Below are positions 57,181 through 64,000 of a DNA stretch of 64,000 nucleotides, piece by piece. The stretch lies in the NCBI GenBank assembly GCA_025738555.1, contig JAOVFP010000007.1, positions 1,364,001-1,428,000 of the forward strand, in the 5' to 3' direction. The notes beneath the pieces were generated by a model that saw only the letters and a program-made list of their open reading frames with translations, did no database searches and was not told the DNA's origin. Position 1 is the first letter of the stretch, and each line of letters starts with the position of its first letter. This DNA is from Cyathus striatus (lineage: Eukaryota > Basidiomycota > Agaricomycetes > Agaricales > Nidulariaceae). The position numbers and the translations under genes were made by a program.

Positions 57181-57400
57181 GGTGGGTGTCAGTGCCAATG
57201 TCAGGCTATTTTGAGAACTCGGAGTGCCACAGGGGATAAGTATGGTTGGAACGGTGTACGAAGATGTATAATTTGGGGGGGGTGAGAAAGAGTGAGCAGG
57301 AATGACAGAAAAGGGAGAGAACGCGAATGGATGCGTCAATGTCCGATTTGGAATGTCTTGATATGTCGAATAATTCCTGAATCGCAGCGCAGGCAGTTTG
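57181..57400 (-). repeat. Repeat S, copy S3, part b
   Basis: Reverse complement of 11095-11355, continuing the copy interrupted by element V and ending near the AGGCAGTTTGCCT hairpin remnant (57389-57401). Confidence 0.8.
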
Positions 57401-58250
57401 CCTTCTCTATACGGTTACAGGTGTATACGACCGTATTTGTGAGAATATTATGTAAATGACCTCTGTCAATCTTCGCACCACTTCACAAGTACTTCTACTA
57501 CTTCACAACCTAGCATCTGTACTGATATAATTTCATTTGGGTAAGACTTCTCCTTTTCTGTGACTTTGTGTAATTTTGAAACTCGGAAATATTCCTGATA
57601 AGAGATATGTTGCAACCCGGATTCTTGATCTGCCCTTAAAAAGCACAAGAAAGTTTCACTATGCCGCCCTCATCTCATGTACTAAAACATACTTGTATTG
57701 TAATGCTATGGTGTTGCACAGCTAGTGTTGCTGTGAGGTGAGGTGAGGTCGTTCCAAGATCTCGGCTATTTCACCTCAAGGTACCTTGGTAACCAATGTT
57801 GTATGACGAATACAACATAATGCCGTGTAAGATTAGGTGTAGTTAGTGTGCATTAACATTGATTGTATATACAACTCCTGGAATAAGTCAATTAAAGATT
57901 CGAACTCACCTATTTCCCTGCCATGATCATTCCCTCTACAATAGATGAGTCATTGTCAATAACTGTGCCACATTCTACTTCGGTTGCCAAGAGACAATTG
58001 AGGCGACGACCTTCTCCTTCATATTTGAGTCTGAACACAATCCACGATGGCTATAAGTTTCTTTTCTTGAAGAAAATATGTGTTCACATAGAACTGCACA
58101 GGCTTGAGTAGGAAGGATATCAATGGCGTTCGATTGTGATAGCGATTACAGCTATTACCAACACAACCATTTAATTCATGAAGATAAATTCAAAATTGCT
58201 CTCAAGTCCAAGCCTAAATCATTCTTTCACTCGAATGTGAAGAATTGTTA
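57401..58250. other. Intergenic, nothing recognised
   Basis: Short ORFs (57466-57648 minus, 57923-58111 plus) have no recognisable motif. A small GTGAGGTGAGGTGAGG microsatellite lies near 57731-57747. Confidence 0.4.
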
Positions 58251-58259
58251 TGATAAAGT

Positions 58260-58735
58260 TCTGGTTGGGACATTTATCGTACAAGTCCGATAGTCACGTG
58301 ATTTACAAGTTCAAGGAACGAGTTAATCAGTATCGAGTTCAAGTCTCTATTCATGAGCTCTTAAGTTGGTTAAACTTAAGTATGAGCAAAGTGAATGAAT
58401 CAAAGTGAAGCTAGTTTGATTTAAGCTGAAGCTTGAGCTCTATAGCCCAAGTTACTGGTGTTTAAATACAAACAAGTTCATACTAATAATAAGTAGAAAT
58501 GTAACTAAATAAGTAAGAATGCTGTGCATTGACTGCACATTGACTGCACATTACTGCGGCGCAGTAAGAAAGAAAGAGAAACTAAGTAAGGTAAAACGAC
58601 TTGAAATGAGTCAAGAAAGGATGACAACCGTGTAAGTAAGAAGTCTTGTGTTTGGTATCAAAGATGATACCAAACAAGTTAATAAAATGTAAAGAAATCA
58701 AACGTAAATAAAAGAAAGTAAAGAAAATCGTAACA
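58260..58735 (-). repeat. Gypsy 3' LTR (far end approximate)
   Basis: Starts TGTTACGATTTTC directly after the polypurine tract. The far end (about 58260) is an estimate; no second LTR is in the window to define it. Confidence 0.5.
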
Positions 58736-58780
58736 TTATCTCCCATTTAAAGCGTGAAGTTCACTGTAACTTCACTAATA

Positions 58781-59102
58781 TCAGTTGCCCGGATAGAAGT
58801 CCCCGAGGGTGTTGTAGTCGTCTGGATCCTCTGTCTTGACGAGGTGTTCCTCCCATGCCTGTTCCCCCAATTTACCGTTGGGTCGAATTCCGCAGAAGTA
58901 GTACTTCTCTGGTTTGATCGTCTTTCGGCCCCTCTCTCTCATTTCGTTCCTCCTGATGGGAACAGAACCCCTTCCCATCCTTTGACTTCCCCTGCCTCTG
59001 TATCTCGCTTCGCCGTTCCGTGTAGCAGAATCCCTGGTAGTGTGAGGTGCAGCCGTCCCTTCCGCAGGGATCTGGGCTGACAGACCTAGAATTTGCCTCC
59101 AT
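58781..59102 (-). CDS. Gypsy 3'-terminal ORFs
   Basis: The ORF 58781-58978 contains MRERGRKTIKPEKYYFCGIR and KLGEQAWEEHLVKTEDPDDY, ending NTLGDFYPGN, a conserved tail ORF next to the 3' LTR of basidiomycete Gypsy elements. An overlapping frame, 58872-59102, covers its upstream part, suggesting a frameshift between the two. Function unknown. Confidence 0.5.
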
Positions 59103-59216
59103 GCACTCCTTCGTTCGGGAGTATATGTTGGTAAGGGGGTGTCTCTTCGTGGGGGGGTACAGTCATTGTGGAGCGAAGTGATTGGGACAAGAGGGGGCGG
59201 TGTGCCCGGGGGCGTT

Positions 59217-59498
59217 TCAAAAACAGCGGTTGCACCAATAGTCTGGGCAGTCCTTCTTAATGTGTGTGGTGCTGCTGCAGAGGAAACAATGTTGATCGGG
59301 GTTGGAGATGGACTTCTGGATGGGAGGGCACTCGTCAGGTAGAGTGTTGCTGGTGGTGGTGAGATAGGGCGCCATGGGGTCGCTGGCCGCGATGGAGCCT
59401 TGGGTTCGGATGTCCTGGTATTGTTTGGGAGTGGTGCGTTCTTGGAGAGAGTGAGATTGTGGATGGAGGTGGCAGTTTGTAGAAAACTGTCGATTCAA
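59217..59498 (-). CDS. Gypsy accessory protein with CCHC knuckle
   Basis: A 93-residue ORF starts at the end of the integrase frame. A zinc knuckle CFLCSSTTHIKKDC lies near its C-terminus, followed by CNRCF. Such small nucleic-acid-binding ORFs lie downstream of integrase in several basidiomycete chromoviruses. The N-terminal part is polar and Ser/Thr/Pro-rich. Confidence 0.55.
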   Translation of the reverse strand: MNRQFSTNCHLHPQSHSLQERTTPKQYQDIRTQGSIAASDPMAPYLTTTSNTLPDECPPIQKSISNPDQHCFLCSSTTHIKKDCPDYWCNRCF

Positions 59499-60355
59499 TT
59501 TAGACCAGCTTTCTTCTTATAGTCTTCAAGTAATTCTTGAGCATTACTCAAGTATTCTTCGTGTACCCATTCATCTTTTGCTGACGAATATCCTTTCCAC
59601 CGTATTCTGTACTGTGGAACGGGTTCTGTGTGTTGATTCTTCCGTTTTTTCGGTATCTTGTGACCAACAATTGCTTCGATTTCCCACTCTGGTTCGGCTT
59701 CAATGAGGTCCGGGGGTGGTTCAAGGAAGTTTTTCCCATGGACAGAAGTTTCGACATATGGCATGAGAAGGACAGTGTTAAAAACAGGGTGAATGGTCCA
59801 TTGTTCTGGGAGTTCCAATTTGTACGTATAAGGTGCCAGTTTCTCAATGATTTTAAAAGGTCCTTCTCGTCGTGGTGCCATTTTTCTAGAGGGGTAAGAT
59901 ATGGCCAGGTTTTTTGTATCAAGCCATACCATGTCTCCAACTTCGTACTTCATGAATCCTCGTCTTTGTGCTTCACGGGTTTTCTGTTGAGCAATTTGGA
60001 TGAGTGTTGCCATTCTTTCTGCATTAAGTCCCTTCATGATGCAAGGTTCGAAAATTACCCCCTTAGTAGACCCATGGTCGACCACGACCATGATAGCATC
60101 AAATCCCTCAGATTTAGGTAGATCAGTGATAAAATCCATGGAGACTTGTGAGAATGGTCGAGTTGTTTCGGGTATAGGGATGGGGTTAACAGGAGGTTTA
60201 GGTCGTTGGTCATAGTGCATTTGTTGACAGGTTGCACATCCAGTTACGTATTGTTTAACAAATATTCCCATTCCAGGCCACCAATATTCTTTTTTGACTT
60301 CTTTTTTGGTAGAGCTTTGTCCGTGATGTCCAGCAGGTAAGCTATCATGTTTCAT
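59495..60355 (-). pseudogene. Gypsy integrase (core deleted) with chromodomain
   Basis: Reads an HHCC-type zinc region (GHHGQSSTKK...CATCQQMH), the start of the catalytic core with the first Asp (VSMDFITDLP) and DHGSTKGVIFEPC. It then jumps at about 60035 to sequence near the C-terminus (RMATLIQIAQQKTREAQRRG). The second Asp and the Glu of the D-D-E triad are therefore missing, a loss of roughly 100-150 residues. The C-terminal domain GPFKIIEKLAPYTYKLELPE and a chromodomain (VPQYRIRWKGYSSAKDEWVH) are intact. Chromodomains direct such elements to histone-marked heterochromatin. Confidence 0.87.
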
Positions 60356-60444
60356 AGCTACTATGCTTCGTCTTAGTTCTTTGTCTTCGGGAACATAGAC
60401 GCGATCTCTGAAGAGGATTAGTCCACTTTCGAGTCGCCAGTCAT

Positions 60445-62217
60445 CTAACGAGGACTGGATAGGTGGTACGTCTTTTGCTTCAATGGCCTTAATGATTTGA
60501 TTTTTTGTCCAAAGTTGTCCTTTTCTGTTTGGTTTATGACCAAGTCTCGGAGTTCGGTAGAGATAAGGTTAATTCGTAGGTCTGCTTCTAAAATGTTAGC
60601 AAACCAGTTTTCGTATTCTGTGTCTAAAGTGTTTATGAACCAGTGGTCTGGCAAGACTATTAGTCCTTTATTTTCTTGTTCCATGTCAGGTGTTAAGTCT
60701 GGTCGTTGTGAAATCATATCAGCTTCAAGGTTCTTTTTCCCTTGGATGTGTTGCATGTTGATATCGAATTCTGATATGAAAAGGGACCATCGTGCCTGTT
60801 GTCTAGTAACTTTTTGAGGTTCCCGGTCGTATTTCAAATTCTCATGGTCTGAGAATACAACTATTTTATTTGGGTGTCCTTCTAATAGGTGTCGCCATGC
60901 CTTGAACCCATGAACAATAGTGTAAAGTTCTTTGTCATATATTTGATAATTTCGTTCAGTTGTCGTGAACATGTGAGATATATATCCACATGGTTTCCAA
61001 AATCCGTTTTCGTCTTCTTGTTTAAGGACTGCTCCTGTGGCATAATCAGAGGCATTGACAAGCATGGTGAAAGGTTTTTCAGGATTTGGTATTCTGAGAA
61101 TCGGTTCTTTTAAAAAGACTTCTTTCAGATCGTCAAAGGCTACTTGTTGTTCTTTTCCCCATTTCCATTGTTCTGTGGTTCTGGTTAATTTAAGAATAGG
61201 TTCGATTCTTTTGCTGTAACAAGGAATAAATTGGCGATAGAAGTTACAGAATCCTGCAAATGATTGGATTTCTTTAACTTTGGTAGGGGCAGGCCAGTCA
61301 GCTATCCCGGCGAGTTTCTTTGGATCCATTGCGATGTTGTTAGGAGTGATGATCATTCCTAGATAATCAACTTCAGTTACTTCAAAGGAACATTTTTCTG
61401 GTTTTGCAAACAGTCCGTTGTTGCGAAGTATTTGAAGAATTTCTCGTGTTATTCTTCGATGAAGCCCAAGATCGTTTTTTGTGAAGATGAGTATGTCATC
61501 TAGATATACGCGAACGAGTCCCTGGGATATGTAGTCTTCAAGCAAATGATTGATCATTCGCATAAAGGTTGCTGGCGAGTTACAAAGTCCAAAGAACATG
61601 ACTGTGGGTCTAAAAATGCCTCTTTTGGTGACAAAAGCAGCTTTCGACCTATCTTCAGGAACAATTTGTACCTTGTTGTATGCCCCTCGGAGATCCATTT
61701 TCGTGAATAGGTCAGCACCCTTTAGGTCTTCTATCAATTGTTTGATATGAGGTAATGGGTAACAATCTTTAATGGTGCCATTGTTTAGATAGTGATAGTC
61801 CTGGCATGGTCGCATGTCTTCCGTGTCTTTTTTACCTATGAAGAAGAATCCTGCAGTGTTTTCAGTGTCAGTGGAATCTGGTTGAACTTCTTCAATATAT
61901 CCTTTTCGAAGATTTTCATCAATGAATTCATTCATTGCTTGCTCTTCTTTTATACTGAGAGGGTATATCCTACTTTTACGGGGTATGAAGTCTGGTTTCA
62001 TCCGAATATGGTGATCCCATGATCGTGAAGGTGGAAATTCTTCAGAGGTGTCCTTGTTGAATATGTCCTTATAATCCCGAAGGTGTTCTGGCACCATTTG
62101 TTCAAAGGTTTTCTTGACCTTTTTGGGTTCATAGGATAGCCGTTGCGAGATTGTCTGTTTTACTCTGATAGGAATCCTGTATTTTTCAAATAGGGGTTCT
62201 TTCATTTCATAAGACAT
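60445..62217 (-). CDS. Gypsy reverse transcriptase / RNase H
   Basis: 590 residues, open. RT motifs: DYHYLNNGTIKDCYPLP, LFTKMDLRGAYN, FGLCNSPATFMRMIN, VRVYLDDILIF (catalytic YLDD) and LGMIITPNN. The RNase H region begins TMLVNASDYATGAVL, where the usual first catalytic Asp is Asn, and continues YDKELYTIVHGFKAWRHLLEG and FSDHENLKY. It ends LEADMISQRPD and then loses frame near 60520 before the integrase. The frame probably continues from a broken protease upstream. Confidence 0.88.
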   Translation of the reverse strand: MSYEMKEPLFEKYRIPIRVKQTISQRLSYEPKKVKKTFEQMVPEHLRDYKDIFNKDTSEEFPPSRSWDHHIRMKPDFIPRKSRIYPLSIKEEQAMNEFIDENLRKGYIEEVQPDSTDTENTAGFFFIGKKDTEDMRPCQDYHYLNNGTIKDCYPLPHIKQLIEDLKGADLFTKMDLRGAYNKVQIVPEDRSKAAFVTKRGIFRPTVMFFGLCNSPATFMRMINHLLEDYISQGLVRVYLDDILIFTKNDLGLHRRITREILQILRNNGLFAKPEKCSFEVTEVDYLGMIITPNNIAMDPKKLAGIADWPAPTKVKEIQSFAGFCNFYRQFIPCYSKRIEPILKLTRTTEQWKWGKEQQVAFDDLKEVFLKEPILRIPNPEKPFTMLVNASDYATGAVLKQEDENGFWKPCGYISHMFTTTERNYQIYDKELYTIVHGFKAWRHLLEGHPNKIVVFSDHENLKYDREPQKVTRQQARWSLFISEFDINMQHIQGKKNLEADMISQRPDLTPDMEQENKGLIVLPDHWFINTLDTEYENWFANILEADLRINLISTELRDLVINQTEKDNFGQKIKSLRPLKQKTYHLSSPR

Positions 62218-63023
62218 GCCTAGTCCATGTTCTGTGATGAAGGGGTCTTCAATTCCTGTTAAAAAGGTTCATAAATGAATACTTTCGGCAGACATTTCTT
62301 CAAGGTCCTCTTCTTCAGCATCATTCATTTGCATCCAATATATTTCGATTGGGTTCCAGTTGTCCTGTAAGGGTAAATCCTGGATTTCTATCATCTTCTC
62401 ATCAGGGATTCTTGTATCCTCGAGAGAATACCTATAATCTTGAGGGAGCATTTCCATTTGCTCATTCTCCGATTTGTCAAGTATTTCTTCAATAGAAGCC
62501 AGTAGTCCTGATCATTTATTTTCCAAAATAGGTTTTGTCATTTTCATTCGAGCAATAGAAATAGACTCTGCAAATCTTCGATTAAATTCCCTGTCTAATC
62601 GCATTTGGTCAATTTTTAGTGTGCCTTCCTTCCAGTTTATTTGAGGGTTAGTTTGTTCCAGGAAGGGGTAGCCCATGATAATTGATTCATTCCCAAGTCC
62701 AGAGAGATAAAATCAAGTTGGAATAGTAGCCGTTCCAACTTTTACTTTGTCATTGACATAGTGTGAGATATATCCCTTTTTGTTAAGAGTTCCATCTGCA
62801 TTGTATACTGGTGTGAGTTTTGCTAGGGGTTGTGGAGTAAGGTTAAATTTCTTCGTGGTTGCTCAACTCATAAAGTTTCCTCCAGCCCCCGAGTCGATCA
62901 AGGCTGGAACGGATCCCACATTTCCTAATGTAACCGGAACTTGCATAGTATTTTGTTCAACATCAGCTATAATTACATTGGAAAGTAGAATAGGAGGTCC
63001 TACAGTGGGATTAATAGTCCTCC
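62218..63023 (-). pseudogene. Gypsy protease region, interrupted
   Basis: On this strand an aspartic protease motif LIDSGAGGNFM (about 62880-62905) is followed almost at once by a TGA. Further stops occur near 62715 and 62510. Remaining frames keep recognisable protease-like pieces (ESIIMGYPFLEQTNPQINW near 62650) and a linker ORF (62269-62457). Confidence 0.8.
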
Positions 63024-64000
63024 TTATTGAAAACCCATCTTGTTGATACTTTCAAAGTATTCAACTTGCTTGGCTCCTGGGAGTTCTGCAACCCTGAGCC
63101 TCATTTCTTCGGCAAGATCTTTTCCTGTCATCTTCTTGATGAAAGGGTTGTTATTTTTAGTGTTAGTGTGGGGATTCGTTTCTCCTTTGTTTCGTTGTGG
63201 GCATTGCCGGGCCATGTGTCCCCTGACTCCGCAGTTGAAACATTTCCCAGCTTGCAAATATTCTCCTCGTGTTTTTGCATCTAATCGGTTTATCTCCATA
63301 TGATCTACATCCATGGTGTTCAGGTCCCGAGTTGTTGTTTTTGGTTGGGGTGCAAAGTAACCTCTTCGTCCTGTTTTGTTATATTGTTGTATCTGTCTGT
63401 AGTTTCGATCGAATTTTCTGGCATCTTCCTGCCATTTCGCAATTGTGTTGGGGATATCTTTTTGGGTGTGGATACTTTGAAGTAGAGGTTGGTTAAGACC
63501 TGCCTTGAAAAGATCCATCTTTGTGAAGTTATCGAGTCCATCTACATGGCTGACAAGTATTTCAAATTCTGTAATATATTCATCGGCCGTTCCCTTTCCT
63601 TGGGTTATGTTCTGAAGTTTATGAAAAGCTTCATCCTTTTCGTTGACAGGGTCAAAGTTCTTCTTAAAGTCTTCCTTGAAGGCTGCCCAAGTTCCCGGGA
63701 TGGGTGTGTTGGTTTTGAACATTTCGTTTTGTTTCTTTTCCTTCCAGTTTCCTGCGATTCCTCCTCCAATGTATGACATGGCATACATTATTTTCTTCAC
63801 ATCTGTGTCGTAAATCTTGTCATTAATGAGGAAGTAAGATTCAACATCTCGGAGCCATTTCTTGGATTTCTTCTTGTCTCCTTCAAAAATAGATGGAGGG
63901 TTCAACCTCAATTCTTTATTGTTGGCTTTGGGTGTTTCTTGGGTAGACATGCTGATATCTGATTCTTGTTCTGATATTTCGGAGGGTGTTGCAGAAATGG
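63024..64000 (-). CDS. Gypsy Gag, 5' end beyond window
   Basis: Open from a possible Met at 63950 (308 residues). The frame continues upstream without stop to the window edge (EISEQESDIS before the Met), so the true start is probably outside. Contains the retrotransposon Gag core (FEGDKKKSKKWLRDVESYF ... GTWAAFKEDFKKNF ... GTADEYITEFEIL) and a zinc knuckle CFNCGVRGHMARQC near residue 240, then an Asn/Lys-rich tail. Forms the particle and binds RNA. Confidence 0.88.
   Translation of the reverse strand, partial: ISATPSEISEQESDISMSTQETPKANNKELRLNPPSIFEGDKKKSKKWLRDVESYFLINDKIYDTDVKKIMYAMSYIGGGIAGNWKEKKQNEMFKTNTPIPGTWAAFKEDFKKNFDPVNEKDEAFHKLQNITQGKGTADEYITEFEILVSHVDGLDNFTKMDLFKAGLNQPLLQSIHTQKDIPNTIAKWQEDARKFDRNYRQIQQYNKTGRRGYFAPQPKTTTRDLNTMDVDHMEINRLDAKTRGEYLQAGKCFNCGVRGHMARQCPQRNKGETNPHTNTKNNNPFIKKMTGKDLAEEMRLRVAELPGAKQVEYFESINKMGFQ

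Larger units (their letters stand above)
58260..64000 (-). mobile_element. Ty3/Gypsy chromovirus-type retrotransposon, degenerate, cut by window end
   Basis: Order on this strand: gag, broken protease, reverse transcriptase/RNase H, deleted integrase with chromodomain, accessory zinc-knuckle ORF, conserved 3' ORF, then polypurine tract (AAATGGGAGATAA, about 58736-58748) and an LTR starting TGTTACG at 58735. The 5' LTR lies beyond 64000. Several stops, frameshifts and an internal deletion make it inactive. Confidence 0.88.

Noticed and set aside
57731..57747. GTGAGGTGAGGTGAGG tract as a telomere-like repeat
   Set aside because: Only about three units, and not the TTAGGG type expected in most basidiomycetes.

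Overview
The window reads as nuclear DNA of a filamentous fungus, most likely an agaricomycete (Basidiomycota). Pointers are the short 47-60 bp GT-AG introns, an NB-ARC/TPR receptor-like gene of basidiomycete type, an intron-rich seven-helix gene of the DUF6533 type, NST1-like sequence, and fungal Ty1/Copia and Ty3/Gypsy (chromodomain) retroelements. It is accessory, repeat-dominated DNA; I see few ordinary housekeeping genes and the species cannot be named from the sequence.

Layout. 1-6.85 kb: a long low-coding repeat ('R'), a chimeric NB-ARC gene (NLR1), a small ORF and a second R. 7.2-8.9 kb: an apparently intact seven-helix gene. 9-13 kb: weak hypothetical genes and a repeat 'S'. 13-15.6 kb: a decayed copy of the small ORF plus a third R. 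15.6-20.6 kb: a candidate TA-flanked terminal-inverted-repeat element ('W') holding hypothetical genes, a tRNA-like stretch and a second, nested inverted-repeat element ('X'). 20.6-32.4 kb: R, a full NB-ARC gene with 11 nearly identical 42-aa TPR units (NLR2), the small-ORF region, another R, and the 3' part of a third NLR-linked gene. 32.4-37.3 kb: a nearly complete Copia element that separates that 3' part from a NACHT fragment (37.34-37.6 kb). 38.9-41 kb: a decayed Tc1/mariner-type transposase and a SAM-like ORF. 41.5-45.9 kb: a foldback structure built from inverted satellite arrays. 45.9-49.7 kb: an inverted R. 51.3-53.4 kb: a gene fusing NST1 sequence to the same C-terminal domain found in NLR1. 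54-57.2 kb: a non-coding inverted-repeat element carrying a 27-copy 19-bp minisatellite, inserted in an S copy. 58.3-64 kb: a degenerate Gypsy chromovirus on the minus strand, cut by the window end.

Most interesting signal. A C-terminal domain (here 'CTD') with a conserved core, QSW-x2-A-x-Y followed by N-x2-S-x-KSL-A/T-L, occurs three times behind different N-terminal parts: NB-ARC (NLR1), probably NACHT (the gene split by Copia), and NST1. In two copies it follows a hydrophobic segment with a glycine-zipper spacing (G-x3-G-x3-G, extended to four glycines in the third gene). Together with the R-NLR-smallORF-R arrangement seen twice, this suggests a shuffling receptor/effector cassette spread by segmental duplication or retroelement activity. 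The nucleotide-binding part and TPR array would be the sensor, and the glycine-zipper/CTD tail a candidate membrane-acting output; the last step is inference.
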